Source: Sphingobium sp. OAS761 (GTDB lineage: Bacteria > Pseudomonadota > Alphaproteobacteria > Sphingomonadales > Sphingomonadaceae). From it: a stretch of 64,000 bases of DNA. The stretch spans positions 248,001 to 312,000 of the forward strand of contig NZ_JALJVY010000003.1 in assembly GCF_024168485.1 (NCBI RefSeq). The letters run 5' to 3'. Positions 1-9,908 of this stretch are shown here, piece after piece; within the stretch, counting starts at the first letter, position 1, and each line of letters begins with the position of its first letter. The translations under genes and the position numbers were made by a program. The notes under the pieces were generated by a model. The model was not told the DNA's origin, ran no database searches, and worked only from the letters and a program-made list of their open reading frames with translations.

Positions 1-445
1 AAAGCGGCGCCCGCGCCGCGAACAGGAATCCCAGCGTCATCATGCCGATGTCGCTCATCGAATTGAGGATCGAATCCCCCGAATAGCCCAGCGCGATCGT
101 CGCGGTGCGATAGCGTTCTATGATGAAGGGGGAATTTTCCAGTATTTCCCAAGCCGATTCGATCAGCACCGCGAGCGCCAGTCGCCGGCCCTGCGGTGCG
201 CGGCGCAGCACCAATCGCGCGCCGGCATAGAAAAGCAGACCGTGGATGACGTGGCTGAGGCTGTACCAGTCGGCGATATGCTGGCTATTGCCGCTGTCGA
301 GCGCGCCATGCCATAGCTGCACCATGCCGCAGGTGCAGATGGGCGGCCGGTTCATCAGGAACAGGATGGCACAAGTCAGTGCCGCGATGAGGATAGCCAG
401 CAGATAGCCCCGCCGGTCCATCCTCTTGCGCGTCCGGCTCGTCAT
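1..445 (-). CDS. UPF0314/DUF2585-like membrane protein, 3' end cut off
   Basis: The reverse strand from an ATG at 445 reads an open frame to the window edge (about 148 residues visible, C-terminus missing). It begins [19 protein letters not shown], has a hydrophobic N-terminal segment (about residues 14-30), then [13 protein letters not shown] and a conserved-looking core with [22 protein letters not shown] and [13 protein letters not shown]. These match my memory of the UPF0314 (DUF2585) family of alphaproteobacterial inner-membrane proteins, whose function is unknown. It is divergent from gmk, with 50 bases between the start codons. No catalytic motif is seen. Confidence 0.7.
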   Translation of the reverse strand, partial: MTSRTRKRMDRRGYLLAILIAALTCAILFLMNRPPICTCGMVQLWHGALDSGNSQHIADWYSLSHVIHGLLFYAGARLVLRRAPQGRRLALAVLIESAWEILENSPFIIERYRTATIALGYSGDSILNSMSDIGMMTLGFLFAARAPL

Positions 446-495
446 CCCTTGCCTCCACCCCTTGCAAAATCGCTGTCGCGGCGCCACTAGCGGCC

Positions 496-1161
496 ATGGC
501 CGACAGCAATTCCATCGAGACCCCCGACTTCAAGCGCCGCGGCGTCCTGTTCGTCCTGTCATCGCCGTCGGGCGCGGGCAAGTCCACCATCGCGCGCAAG
601 CTGCTCGCTGCGGAAACGGATTTGTCCATGTCCGTCTCCGCCACCACCCGGCAGATGCGCCCGGGTGAGGTCGACGGCAAGGACTATCATTTCGTCGACC
701 TGCCGGAATTTCGACGGATGGTCGCCGACCATGAATTTCTGGAATGGGCGCATGTCTTCGGCCAACGCTACGGCACGCCCCGTGCGCCGGTGGAAGCAAT
801 GCTCAAGAGCGGCAAGGACGTGCTGTTCGACATCGACTGGCAGGGTGCGCAGCAACTGCACCAGATCGCCGGGGGCGATGTCGTCCGCGTCTTCATCCTG
901 CCGCCCTCGATGGCGGAACTGGAACGCCGGCTACGCGGGCGGGCAACCGACAGCGAAGCGGTGATCCAGGGACGCATGGACCGCGCGGCGGGCGAGATCG
1001 CGCACTGGGATGGTTATGACTATGTGCTCTGCAACGTCGACGCGGATGAATGTTTCGAGCGTGTCCAGACCATCCTGCATGCCGAACGGATGAAGCGCAG
1101 CCGCCAGACCGGACTGATCGGCTTCATCCGCAAGCTCAGCCTCTACCATCAGGACGACTGA
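496..1161 (+). CDS. gmk: guanylate kinase
   Basis: 221 residues, cytoplasmic, phosphorylates GMP to GDP using ATP in purine nucleotide metabolism. The P-loop [10 protein letters not shown] lies at about residues 22-31, followed by the GMP-binding segment [13 protein letters not shown] and DYHFVD, then [15 protein letters not shown] and [11 protein letters not shown], all standard landmarks of the family. Length fits the usual 200-220. The start chosen gives about 15 residues before the core, as in other alphaproteobacterial enzymes. It converges on the methyltransferase gene with only 16 bases between the stops. Confidence 0.97.
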   Translation: MADSNSIETPDFKRRGVLFVLSSPSGAGKSTIARKLLAAETDLSMSVSATTRQMRPGEVDGKDYHFVDLPEFRRMVADHEFLEWAHVFGQRYGTPRAPVEAMLKSGKDVLFDIDWQGAQQLHQIAGGDVVRVFILPPSMAELERRLRGRATDSEAVIQGRMDRAAGEIAHWDGYDYVLCNVDADECFERVQTILHAERMKRSRQTGLIGFIRKLSLYHQDD

Positions 1162-1177
1162 GCCGTCCCGGGCCTTC

Positions 1178-2242
1178 CTATCGCTCGAAACCTGCGGGGT
1201 CCGCCCAGTCCGGGTGGGTCCAGGCCATTGCCCTGAACAATGTGCCCATCGCGGTCTCATGGGTCAGGCGGGCGCGCGCCGCTTCCACGTCGGCCGCGCG
1301 GTCGGGACTCGCCTGTGCCAGTTGCGCCGCGCGCGCGTCTATGCCCAGCCGATGCAGCAAATCGCCCTGCCCGACCGGTCCATGGACGCGCAGGCCCGCC
1401 TGTCGCGCGACATTGCCGAGCACGGTGAAATCGACATGGGCGGTAAGGTCGACCTCGCCCGGATCGGCGAACGGGTCGGCGAAAGCATGGGCCCTTACCG
1501 CCTGCAACGTGTCACCCAGGGCCGGACCTTCGTATCCATAGTCGATGATGATCGCCCCGCCGCCCTGCCTGGCGATGCGATTGGCGAGCGCATAGGCGAT
1601 GTCCGCACCGGCGATCGGGGTTTCGACGATCGCACCGTCCTCCGCGTCGTCGGCGATCCGGGGCAGGCCGGATTCGACGCGACGATAGCCCGGCACCGCA
1701 AGGAAGCGCCCTTCCTCCTCGCGTGTGACGACGACCCGTTCGCGCCACTCGCCCGATACACGCACGCACTGGCGCACAGGAAGCGCATCGAAAAATTCGT
1801 TCGCCACCACCAGCAGCGGTGCGTCGCCGGGCAGATCTTCTATGCCGTCATGATGGGTTACATGGGGCAGCAGGGCCTTTTGCCGTCCGCGCAATATGGG
1901 ACTGGTTTCCACCATATGCGCGCGCGGCGGCCGCATCACCTTTTCCATCGCCCGCAACGCATCGGCAGCGAGCGTGCCGCGCCCCGGCCCGAGTTCGACA
2001 TAGACCGGCTCCACCCGCATGGGCGACCGCAGCCACAGGTCCGCCAGCGCCAGACCGACCAGTTCGCCGAACATCTGGCTGATTTCGGGCGCTGTCGTAA
2101 AATCGCCTTCCAGCCCGAGCGGATCGCGAGTGGCGTAATAATGCCGGTTCGCCTCCCCCATATAATGCGCGACCGATATCGGGCCGCCCGACGCGATCTG
2201 CCGCGCCAGCCTCTGCGCCAGCGGGATGTCGTCAGCTGACAC
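1178..2242 (-). CDS. MidA/NDUFAF7-family SAM-dependent methyltransferase
   Basis: 354 residues. The SAM-binding motif [14 protein letters not shown] and the following [14 protein letters not shown] place it in the DUF185/MidA family; the mitochondrial relative NDUFAF7 methylates an arginine of a complex I subunit, so a role in complex I assembly is possible by homology only. The N-terminal [21 protein letters not shown] segment, where family members usually read YM..L.....GYY, is present. The start codon lies inside the 3' end of lgt (11-base overlap), implying cotranscription and probably coupled translation. Confidence 0.9.
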   Translation of the reverse strand: MSADDIPLAQRLARQIASGGPISVAHYMGEANRHYYATRDPLGLEGDFTTAPEISQMFGELVGLALADLWLRSPMRVEPVYVELGPGRGTLAADALRAMEKVMRPPRAHMVETSPILRGRQKALLPHVTHHDGIEDLPGDAPLLVVANEFFDALPVRQCVRVSGEWRERVVVTREEEGRFLAVPGYRRVESGLPRIADDAEDGAIVETPIAGADIAYALANRIARQGGGAIIIDYGYEGPALGDTLQAVRAHAFADPFADPGEVDLTAHVDFTVLGNVARQAGLRVHGPVGQGDLLHRLGIDARAAQLAQASPDRAADVEAARARLTHETAMGTLFRAMAWTHPDWADPAGFER

Positions 2243-3113
2243 TGGCGCTCCCGGCTACCGGCTCCACGCGAAGGCGACGCCCCCGAGCGGTCGCGATTAG
2301 ATAAAGCCCGCCCAGGATCATGGGAATGCACAGCCACTGGCCCATGTGCAGCCCCGTGCGCGCGGCGAATTCCATCAACTGCGCATCCGCCTCGCGCACA
2401 TATTCGATGCCGAAACGGAAAATGCCGTAGCCCAGCAGGAAGAGGCCCACGAGCATGCCCGGCTGATAGCGCGCCTTCGTCTTCCAGAAGGCAAAGGCAA
2501 GGATGAGGAACAGGCACACGCCCTCCAGCGCGGCTTCGTAGAGCTGGCTGGGATGGCGCGGATAGGGGCCGCCGGTGGGAAAGACGATGGCCCAGGGCAC
2601 GTCGGTCACCTTGCCCCACAATTCCCCGTTCACGAAATTGGCGAGGCGACCGAAGAACAGGCCGAAGGGGACGACGCACGCGACATAGTCGTGAATGCGC
2701 AGCCAGCTGAGCTTTTCCTTCCAGGCCATGTACAAAATGCCCAGCGACACGCCGACCGCCCCGCCGTGGAACGACATGCCGCCATTCCACAGCTTGAAGA
2801 TGTCGATCGGGTTCCTGAGAATTTCCGGCTGGTAGAAGATCACATAGGCCAGCCGGCCGCCGATGATGATGCCCAGCGTCGCGTAGAAGATCATGTCGTC
2901 GGCATGGCGACGCGCCATCGGTGATCCCGGCTGGGCGACCAGTTTCAGCAGATACCAGTAGCCGATCAGGATGCCCGCCAGATAGGCAAGACTATACCAT
3001 TTCAGCGTGAAGAAGCCGAGATCGAGGGCGACGGGATCAAGCCCCAGATCGTTGAAATGGATGGCGGTCGAAGCGGCCGCTGCAAGGTCCAGGATCAAAT
3101 CGGCTTCCCTCAT
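2232..3113 (-). CDS. lgt: prolipoprotein diacylglyceryl transferase
   Basis: 293 residues from the ATG at 3113. This multi-pass inner-membrane enzyme transfers diacylglycerol from phosphatidylglycerol to the lipobox cysteine of prolipoproteins. Seen are the Lgt landmarks [24 protein letters not shown] and [13 protein letters not shown], plus several hydrophobic helices. The frame is open to 3194, but the residues before [10 protein letters not shown] do not look like Lgt, so the inner start is preferred; no strong ribosome site separates it from an alternative ATG at 3134. It overlaps the downstream methyltransferase gene by 11 bases. Confidence 0.95.
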   Translation of the reverse strand: MREADLILDLAAAASTAIHFNDLGLDPVALDLGFFTLKWYSLAYLAGILIGYWYLLKLVAQPGSPMARRHADDMIFYATLGIIIGGRLAYVIFYQPEILRNPIDIFKLWNGGMSFHGGAVGVSLGILYMAWKEKLSWLRIHDYVACVVPFGLFFGRLANFVNGELWGKVTDVPWAIVFPTGGPYPRHPSQLYEAALEGVCLFLILAFAFWKTKARYQPGMLVGLFLLGYGIFRFGIEYVREADAQLMEFAARTGLHMGQWLCIPMILGGLYLIATARGRRLRVEPVAGSASVS

Positions 3114-3217
3114 GTTGGACAGGCCTGACCCCATAGAGCAAGGGCCGCGCCAGACCAAGAGGCTGCGCGGAAGCAGGACGCTTTGTCCACCCACCGCCGC
3201 CCGTCACTTGACGCCCG

Positions 3218-4300
3218 TCATCGGGTCAGGCCGAGCGCCCTTGCGATGTCGTCCCATGCGACCAGCTTGAAATTCTGGGCAGCCGCGCCGTTATGGCCGT
3301 CCTGCGCGATGAACAGGCCGCCGGGATAGGCCGGCCCGAAATCGCCCAGCGCCACTTCGATGCCGTCTGTTTCCTCCGCCCCGCCTACCGGCCCGTCGAT
3401 CACGCGAAATCGGCCGACATAGGCGTCGTCGGACAGGCGATAGACGACATAGGCATTGTCGCCCTGGCTGGACACCAGAACATAGCCGTCCCTGTCGCCG
3501 ACGGGCGCGATGGCGACACCTTCGGCATCGGCGACCAGGTTCCGGCCATCGGCCGCCGCGATCTTCGCGGGCGTCGTCGCGCCGTCGACGCGCGCGTCGA
3601 ACCGCCACAGCCCGACATCCTCCTCCGCAACATAGAGAATATGCGTGCGGTCATCGACGGCGCAGCCTTCGGCTTGCGTGCCCAGCTTCATCGTGCGGAC
3701 GATGCGTCCCGCGGGCGTGGCGCCCGATGCGTCGACCAGCACCTGATTGATGGTGCCATCCTTCAGAACCAGGAAGGCCGACAGACCCGCCGCGTCACGG
3801 CCAAGGCACATGCCGTAAGCCTCGCCCGCGCCGCCGTCGACCTTGCCCAGCGCGGTGAGTTTTGCTGTGGCCGGATCAAGACGGAACAGCGCGACCTGTG
3901 CGCGGGTGACGTCGCTGCGATCGGACGCGACGACCAGGATGCCGGGCGTGCCGTCGATGGTGACGCCGTCCTTCAAGTCGACATTGTTGACTCGGCCAGC
4001 GTCCAGAAAATCGCGCGTCCTGCCATCCAGTCCGTACACGTAGAGGCCGGCCTTCTTATCGGTGCCCACGATCAGGCTTTGCGCCGGATCGGCCGCGTTG
4101 TGCCAGATCGCCGGATCGTCGGCAGCATCGGCGTTGGCCGTGCCTACCGGCGCGGTTTCGCCCCGGGCCGTGACGTTCACCGCCGGCGCCGCATTGGCAA
4201 TGCGAACCGAAACCGGCGCCTCGACCTCGCCGGCGGCACAGGCAACCAGCGCCTGCGCAAGGAAAGCAGGAAAAAACAATGAAGAGACGGAAATGCGCAT
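3218..4300 (-). CDS. beta-propeller 3-phytase, secreted or periplasmic
   Basis: 360 residues with a signal peptide (MRISVSSLFFPAFLAQALVA, cleavage near Ala-Cys-Ala-Ala). The mature part holds DAADDPAIWHN, the calcium and phosphate site motif of beta-propeller phytases, then VGTDKKAGLYVYGLDG, NNVDL, QAEGCAVDDRTHILYVAEEDVGLWRF and DAEGVAI repeats typical of the six-bladed fold. Such enzymes release phosphate from phytate. The ribosome site AGGGAGG sits 8 bases before the ATG. It lies 71 bases downstream of a TonB-dependent receptor on the same strand, an arrangement I recall as common in sphingomonads and Caulobacter, suggesting coupled phytate binding and hydrolysis. Confidence 0.9.
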   Translation of the reverse strand: MRISVSSLFFPAFLAQALVACAAGEVEAPVSVRIANAAPAVNVTARGETAPVGTANADAADDPAIWHNAADPAQSLIVGTDKKAGLYVYGLDGRTRDFLDAGRVNNVDLKDGVTIDGTPGILVVASDRSDVTRAQVALFRLDPATAKLTALGKVDGGAGEAYGMCLGRDAAGLSAFLVLKDGTINQVLVDASGATPAGRIVRTMKLGTQAEGCAVDDRTHILYVAEEDVGLWRFDARVDGATTPAKIAAADGRNLVADAEGVAIAPVGDRDGYVLVSSQGDNAYVVYRLSDDAYVGRFRVIDGPVGGAEETDGIEVALGDFGPAYPGGLFIAQDGHNGAAAQNFKLVAWDDIARALGLTR

Positions 4301-4320
4301 GGCATCCTCCCTGAAATGAG

Positions 4321-4351
4321 CCTGCCGGCCGCGCGGTACGCAGCCGGCAGG
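4321..4351 (-). terminator. 9-bp inverted repeat between receptor and phytase genes
   Basis: CCTGCCGGC at 4321-4329 and its exact complement at 4343-4351 leave a 13-base loop. It lies in the 71-base gap between the TonB receptor stop and the phytase start. No run of U follows on the minus strand, so it may be an attenuating or mRNA-stabilising hairpin rather than a full terminator. Confidence 0.45.
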
Positions 4352-4371
4352 GAAAGAAGGGCAATAACGGA

Positions 4372-7173
4372 TCAGAAGTTGGCCGACAGGCCGAATTTCA
4401 CCGTCCAGTTATATTCCTCATATTGGAGCAGGCGACGCGACCCGCCATAATTCTGGTAGGCGAAATATTTGGCGTTGTTGACGTTCACCCAGTCGGCGAA
4501 CAAACGGACGCCGGGCAGGATCTTGTACTTGGCCGACAGGTCGAGCTGGAAATGATTGTCGACGTAGCGGTCGGTATCGGGACCATCGCCCAATTCGTCC
4601 AGATATTTGCTGCGATAGGTGCCCGCCGCGCGCAGCGAGACCGGTCCCTTTTCGTAGCCGAGCACCGCGTTGAACGTATGCTTGGACGCATTGGGCAGGC
4701 CGATCTTGCGGGTATAGGCGTTGTCGTCGTCATCATAGCTGGTGATGCGGCCGGTGGCGTCGGTGTATGTGTAGTTCAGATTGGCCAGCAGCCCGTCGAG
4801 CGGCGCGGGCAGGAAGCTGAACACCTGACTATAGGACAGTTCGACGCCCTTCACCTTGGCGGTGTCGCCATTCACGAAATATTTCGCTTCGCTGTAAGCG
4901 ATCCCATTGTAGCTGCCGTCGCTGAAGTCGCGGATCTCGGCGGTATAATCCTTGATCGATTTCCAGAAGACGCCGGCGGAAAGGGCGCCGTTGCCGTTGA
5001 AATACCATTCCGCCGACGCGTCGAAGTTCCACGCGCTGTAGGGTTTCAGGTCGGGGTTGCCGAACTCTGCGGCATAATCCTCATCCAGGATGAAGCGCGG
5101 CGCCAGTTGCGACAGCTTGGGACGAACCAGGCTCTTGTATCCGGCCGCGCGAAGCACAAGACCGCGGCTGGGCTCGAACCGGGCGGTCAGGCTCGGCAGC
5201 CAGTCGGTGTAGTTTTTCGTGAAGACATTCGGGGTGGAAACGACGCCGGTGGCTTCCCCTTCATCGTCCAGCGCATATTCGGTCAGGTTCCCGCGCAATT
5301 CGTTGCGGGTCTGTTCGACGCGAACGCCGCCGATGATACGGATGGCTTCGCTGTCCCATCGACCCAGCAGGTAGCTGGCAAGGATATCTTCCCGCGCGCT
5401 GTAATCCTGCGCGGAAGATTCATACGCGCTGGTGATCGGGTCCAGTTCGAACGCGCCGGGATTGGCATAGAAATAATCGGTCGCCGCGCCCTTGGCCGGT
5501 ACCGGGCCCAGATTGGCGAGACGATAGGTCTGGTCGCCAAGCACGTCGGCCAGATCCAGATCGCTGTCGCCATAATAGGCCATGTTAAAATCATAGCTTT
5601 TCTTGCGCCAGCGCGCCTTCATCCCCGCCTGCACAGTGAAGATACCGCTATCCGCGGCAAATGCGCGCGAAATGTCGCCCTTCAACGCATATTCGCGGTC
5701 GCGCGAATCCGACAACAGGGTTTGTTCGACGCGATTGAAGCCATATTCGCCCGGGTCGTTGAACAGGTCCGCGCCGCTGGTCACTTCAAAGGTCGGGACC
5801 CGTCGGTTGGCATAGTTGAAATTGACGTCGACACCGTCGCCGTCGAACCGGGCGCGCCAGCGGATGGGGTCGATCGACCCCGCTTCCTTTTCGGTCGATT
5901 CCGACCAACTGCCCGAATAGGTGAGCTTCCACGGTCCCGTTTCGGTGGTGCCGCCCAGCACGACCGATTTGATGCGCTGCCGCTCGAACCGGTCCTTGAG
6001 ATCGCGGCGCACTTCGATGCGGCCATCCTGATCGGTGAAAAAGGCGCTGTCCGCATCGCCAGAGGCCGGCTCTTCGTCCAGCACGAAGGTCAGCCGGCGG
6101 CGATATTCATGATCGTCAAACTGGTTATAGACCCCGCGCGCGTAAAGCTTGGTGGTGTCGCTCGGCATCCAGTCGAAATTCAGCGTCGCGCCGATCCGCT
6201 TGCGGGTGACGTCATAGTCGCGATATTCCATCGTTTCGGCGTAAACGATGCCGTCATCGCTGGTGGTCCAGTCCGCACCCTCGATATTGTCGGTCTCGAA
6301 TTTGCGCTTGTAATAGCTCAAGCCGCCCGAGACGCCGAAGCGATCGGTCAGCCGGGTGGAAAAATCGACGCTGGCCTTGGGCGTGACGGTGTCGGCATAG
6401 TTGTTGTAGCTGCCCTCCAGCTTGACCGAATACAGGTCTTTCTTGCGGTCGAAGGCGCTGGTGGTGTTGATCTCTATGGACGCACCGATGGTGTCCGCGT
6501 CCATGTCCGGCGTCAGCGACTTCTTGACCTCGATCGATTCGATCAGTTCGGACGGGACGACGTCCAGAGCGACCGATCGGACGTCGCTTTCGGGCGCGGG
6601 CAGGCGCGCGCCGTTGACCGACGCGGCATTGAGTTCGGGGTCAAGGCCGCGGACCGACACGAAGCGGCCCTCACCCTGGTCGTTCATGATGTTGATGCCG
6701 GGCAGGCGCCGCAGCGATTCAGCGACATTCTGATCAGGAAACTGGCCGATGGCGTCGCGGGTCAGAACGCTTTCGACGCCGTCGGCGGCGCGTTGGCGGG
6801 ACAGGGCCGACGCCTGGTTGGCGACCTGGCCGACGACTATGATGGACGCATCGATGTCCGACCCGATGCGGATGTCGGCATCGACATCGCCCGCCGCGGG
6901 CACGACGACCGTGGTCCGCACGGGATCAGCGCCGACATAGCGCGCCTCGATCGTGTATGTGCCCGGCGCCACCTCGGGGAAGCGGTAGGCGCCGTCACGG
7001 CCGGCCTCCGCCACGCGGCCCAGTTCGACGATGGTCAGCTGGGTTGATTGCAGCGCACGGGTTCCGGTGCCGTCCGATACGGTGCCACTAATGGTGCCGG
7101 CGACCGCTGCGACCGGGGCCACGAGCGCGAATATGACGGCGGCGCGGCTGACGCCACGGAAAAGATGGTTCAT
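4372..7173 (-). CDS. TonB-dependent outer-membrane receptor, probably phytate or phosphate-ester related
   Basis: 933 residues. A signal peptide (to about residue 25) is followed by a carboxypeptidase-regulatory-like domain (GTISGTVSDG...YTIEARYVG, residues 26-95), then a plug domain with LRRLPGINIMNDQGEGRFVSVRG and a C-terminal barrel ending in the typical aromatic residue (KFGLSANF). It takes up a large ligand using TonB energy. The substrate is not evident from the sequence; the phytase immediately downstream and a PHO-box-like site upstream point to an organophosphate. The start is supported by an AGGGGAG ribosome site that is buried in a hairpin (see 7177-7203). Confidence 0.93.
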   Translation of the reverse strand: MNHLFRGVSRAAVIFALVAPVAAVAGTISGTVSDGTGTRALQSTQLTIVELGRVAEAGRDGAYRFPEVAPGTYTIEARYVGADPVRTTVVVPAAGDVDADIRIGSDIDASIIVVGQVANQASALSRQRAADGVESVLTRDAIGQFPDQNVAESLRRLPGINIMNDQGEGRFVSVRGLDPELNAASVNGARLPAPESDVRSVALDVVPSELIESIEVKKSLTPDMDADTIGASIEINTTSAFDRKKDLYSVKLEGSYNNYADTVTPKASVDFSTRLTDRFGVSGGLSYYKRKFETDNIEGADWTTSDDGIVYAETMEYRDYDVTRKRIGATLNFDWMPSDTTKLYARGVYNQFDDHEYRRRLTFVLDEEPASGDADSAFFTDQDGRIEVRRDLKDRFERQRIKSVVLGGTTETGPWKLTYSGSWSESTEKEAGSIDPIRWRARFDGDGVDVNFNYANRRVPTFEVTSGADLFNDPGEYGFNRVEQTLLSDSRDREYALKGDISRAFAADSGIFTVQAGMKARWRKKSYDFNMAYYGDSDLDLADVLGDQTYRLANLGPVPAKGAATDYFYANPGAFELDPITSAYESSAQDYSAREDILASYLLGRWDSEAIRIIGGVRVEQTRNELRGNLTEYALDDEGEATGVVSTPNVFTKNYTDWLPSLTARFEPSRGLVLRAAGYKSLVRPKLSQLAPRFILDEDYAAEFGNPDLKPYSAWNFDASAEWYFNGNGALSAGVFWKSIKDYTAEIRDFSDGSYNGIAYSEAKYFVNGDTAKVKGVELSYSQVFSFLPAPLDGLLANLNYTYTDATGRITSYDDDDNAYTRKIGLPNASKHTFNAVLGYEKGPVSLRAAGTYRSKYLDELGDGPDTDRYVDNHFQLDLSAKYKILPGVRLFADWVNVNNAKYFAYQNYGGSRRLLQYEEYNWTVKFGLSANF

Positions 7174-7176
7174 GAT

Positions 7177-7203
7177 AGGGCTCCCCTTGTGTTGGGGAGC
7201 CCT
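7177..7203 (-). promoter_or_regulatory. perfect hairpin burying the receptor ribosome-binding site
   Basis: On the minus strand AGGGCTCCCC and GGGGAGCCCT form a 10-bp stem with a 7-base loop, ending 3 bases before the receptor ATG at 7173. The only good Shine-Dalgarno (AGGGGAG) is in the 3' arm. The stem would block translation unless it is opened. Confidence 0.6.
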
Positions 7204-7249
7204 GTGGCTGGTCCGCCTTACAGCACCGTTGCGAAGCCATGCATTTTAA

Positions 7250-7267
7250 GTGACATCGACATTACAG
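7250..7267 (-). promoter_or_regulatory. PHO-box-like site
   Basis: Minus strand reads CTGTAATGTCGATGTCAC, two TGT(A/C)A half-sites 11 bases apart, matching 13 of 18 positions of the E. coli PHO box consensus as I remember it. It is 77 bases upstream of the receptor start and is followed by an A/T run (TTAAAAT). PhoB control would suit a receptor-phytase operon. Confidence 0.5.
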
Positions 7268-7317
7268 TTGGATGACGATGCGTCGCAGCAACGGCGCCTT
7301 CGACGCCGCGCCTTGCC

Positions 7318-9288
7318 TCAGGCGAGGGGCGTGCTGGCCCAGTGCCGCAGACGCGCATAGAGGGCCGCGATGACGCCCGCAAAAAGGACCACCGCCAGCG
7401 GAACCGCCCAGGCGTTCTCCGCTATCAGTGCCAGCGGCGCGTCGCTGTCCGTGCTGGCGACGATCCCGGCAAAGGCGACACCGAACAGGCTTTCGCCGAC
7501 GATGAAGCCAGTCGCCATCAACACCCCCATGCGCTCGGCAAATTCGGGATTGGCCTGACGCGCGGCCCAGCGGTTGTAGACATGGCCTATGATCGCCCCG
7601 ACGGGGATCAGCAGGGTCAGCGCCATGGGCAGATAGATGCCCATGCCCACAGCCAGGGGCGGCAGGCGCAGCCGACCCGCTTTGCCCAGCAGTTCGTCGA
7701 TGATGACGACGACGACACCGATGCCCGCACCGATACTGATCAGCCCCCAGTCGAGGTCCCCGCCGAGCACGCCCTTGGCCAAGGCCGAAATCAGCGCCGC
7801 CTGCGGCGCGGGCAGCGCATTTGGCCCTGCGCCTTCCGCCCCGGCAAAGCCGAATGCGCTGTTGAGCAGGTCGAGCACCGGCGGGATGACAAGCGCGCCG
7901 AACAGGACGCCCAGCACCAGTGCAAGCTGCTGCTTCCAGGGCGTGGCGCCGACCAGCTGGCCGGTCTTGAGATCCTGAAGATTGTCGTTGGAAATGGTTG
8001 CAATGCCGAACACGATGGCGGTGGTGAACAGGGCATAGGCGATCAGCGCCTGGGTCTGTGCCGGATCGGCATGGCCCGAACCATATATCGCCGCGAGCAT
8101 CAGCGAAGCGCCGAGCACGGCGAGGATTCCGACCCCCGAAATCGGGCTGTTGGACGCACCGATCAGGCCCGCCATATAGCCGCAGACCGAAGCAATCACG
8201 ATACCCGCCACCAGAACATAGGCCAGCGTCAGGCCGATGACCGGCACCGGATTGGCGGCGATCGGTCCGCCCTGTGCAAAGACCCAGAGTAATATGCCGA
8301 TCGGCACGAGCGCCCCGACGATCGTCCCGGCAACGATTCCGATCGGCAAATCCCGCTCGGTAATATCCAGCAATGCGGCATTGCCCGCCTTGCGCTGCGC
8401 ATTGGCGGCCAGCGCCGAACGGATGCCGCTAACGATCGGCCCCAGAATCTTGAGAAGCGTCCAGATCGCGGCGACGCCGATCGTGCCAGCACCGATGAAC
8501 CGGGCCTTCGTGCGGAAGGCGGTGCCCACGATGTCGGCCAGCTCCGCTCCCGCCGGCAGCGGGGAGGTGAGGAACGGAACTAGACCGACCCAACTGATCA
8601 GCAGGCCGATGAACATGGCGACGCCGACGGACAGGCCGACCAGATGGCCGACACCGATCAGCGCCATCGAAAAGCTGGTCGACACCGATGTCGCGCCGCT
8701 GCCGAAACGAAAGAAGGTCGCGGCTTCCTCGGCGAGGATGCGGGTCTTGGCGATGATCGAAAAGCCGGCTGCCGACAGCGCCGATGCAACGATGGCGGCC
8801 AGCCCGCGCTTGTTTTCTTCCAGCCCCTCACGCGATCCGGCGCCGACCTTGAGCACTTCTGCAGCGGCGACCCCTTCAGGATAGGGCAGGTCGGACCCGG
8901 TAACGAGCGCGCGGCGCAGCGGAACCGAATACATGACGCCCAATATACCGCCCACGGCGATGGTGAAGGCGCTCAGCCAATAGGGGAAACCCTGCCACCA
9001 CCCGATGATGACCAGGCCCGGCAGCACGAAGATGATCGCCGACAGCGTGCCCGCCGCCGACGCGATGGTCTGGACGATATTGTTTTCAAGGATGGTGCCG
9101 GTCGCGAACAGGCGCAGCACGGCCATGGAAATGACGGCCGCAGGAATCGAGGTGGCGAAGGTGAGGCCGATCTTCAGGCCCAGATAGACGTTCGCCGCGG
9201 TAAAGATCAACGTGATCAATCCGCCCAATATGACGCCGCGCAGCGTCAGTTCGGCCATTCCTCTGCCGTGCGCCTGTTCCGTCGTCAC
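7318..9288 (-). CDS. OPT-family oligopeptide transporter
   Basis: 656 residues, about 14-16 hydrophobic segments. The N-terminal ELTLRGVILGGLITLIFTAA followed by NVYLGLKIGLTFATSIPAA is the hallmark of the OPT superfamily, which moves peptides or metal chelates by proton coupling. Length fits bacterial members (about 600-670). The gene is monocistronic: it starts 30-40 bases after a weak A/T-rich region and ends 145 bases before the receptor gene. Substrate cannot be told from sequence. Confidence 0.92.
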   Translation of the reverse strand: MTTEQAHGRGMAELTLRGVILGGLITLIFTAANVYLGLKIGLTFATSIPAAVISMAVLRLFATGTILENNIVQTIASAAGTLSAIIFVLPGLVIIGWWQGFPYWLSAFTIAVGGILGVMYSVPLRRALVTGSDLPYPEGVAAAEVLKVGAGSREGLEENKRGLAAIVASALSAAGFSIIAKTRILAEEAATFFRFGSGATSVSTSFSMALIGVGHLVGLSVGVAMFIGLLISWVGLVPFLTSPLPAGAELADIVGTAFRTKARFIGAGTIGVAAIWTLLKILGPIVSGIRSALAANAQRKAGNAALLDITERDLPIGIVAGTIVGALVPIGILLWVFAQGGPIAANPVPVIGLTLAYVLVAGIVIASVCGYMAGLIGASNSPISGVGILAVLGASLMLAAIYGSGHADPAQTQALIAYALFTTAIVFGIATISNDNLQDLKTGQLVGATPWKQQLALVLGVLFGALVIPPVLDLLNSAFGFAGAEGAGPNALPAPQAALISALAKGVLGGDLDWGLISIGAGIGVVVVIIDELLGKAGRLRLPPLAVGMGIYLPMALTLLIPVGAIIGHVYNRWAARQANPEFAERMGVLMATGFIVGESLFGVAFAGIVASTDSDAPLALIAENAWAVPLAVVLFAGVIAALYARLRHWASTPLA

Positions 9289-9461
9289 ATCCTGTCCCCT
9301 TGGTTATGGCACCGTCCTCAAACCACAAGTAATAATGTTGCTTGGGCGTGGATCAATCGGAAAGTGATACGGATGCGCGGCGGCGACGCACGTTCAAGGC
9401 GCTGAACCAGGGCGGATGCGGCGCGATACCCCCGATACGGCACCGCTGCGAAGCCCACGGG

Positions 9462-9833
9462 TCAGTGGCGGTGCAGCGGGCGCAGGCGATACCGGCCGTC
9501 GGAATAGGCGCCGAACATACCGGTGATCGCGGGATGATTGACCGGTTCGTCGCTGTCGTCCGTTTCCAGATTCTGCTGGCTTACATAGGCGACATAACTG
9601 GATTCGCCATTTTCGGCGAGCAGGTGGTAAAAAGGCTGCTGCTTGTCGGGCCGCGCATGTTCCGGAATGGCCTCATACCATTCGTCGCTGTTCGCGAAGA
9701 CCGGATCGATGTCGAAAACCACCCCCCGAAAGCCGAACATGCGGTGCTTGACCACGTCGCCGATGTTGAACCGGGCATGGACGATCGGGGGAGCGGTGAC
9801 GCCGGCGCCGAAAATCTGAAGCGTTTCTCTCAT
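9462..9833 (-). CDS. hspQ: heat shock protein HspQ (YccV-like, hemimethylated-DNA-binding fold)
   Basis: 123 residues. FNIGDVVKHRMFGFRGVVFDIDP is the family core, followed by EWYEAIPEHARPDKQQPFYH and YVAYVSQQNL. In E. coli HspQ modulates Lon proteolysis and was earlier described as binding hemimethylated DNA. Length and motif order match alphaproteobacterial homologues. It is transcribed divergently from the tRNA-Ser gene. Confidence 0.9.
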   Translation of the reverse strand: MRETLQIFGAGVTAPPIVHARFNIGDVVKHRMFGFRGVVFDIDPVFANSDEWYEAIPEHARPDKQQPFYHLLAENGESSYVAYVSQQNLETDDSDEPVNHPAITGMFGAYSDGRYRLRPLHRH

Positions 9834-9908
9834 ATCTCCAATTTAGGGGCGTTGCGGCCGCTTACAAGAAAAATGCGGCTGGCCGCTTGGCAAGCCCCGC
9901 CGCATTCG

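Noticed and set aside
4423-7047. Long plus-strand open frame (874 codons) opposite the TonB receptor
   Set aside because: Its codons are the antisense shadow of a clearly real receptor gene in GC-rich DNA; the sequence shows no family motif.
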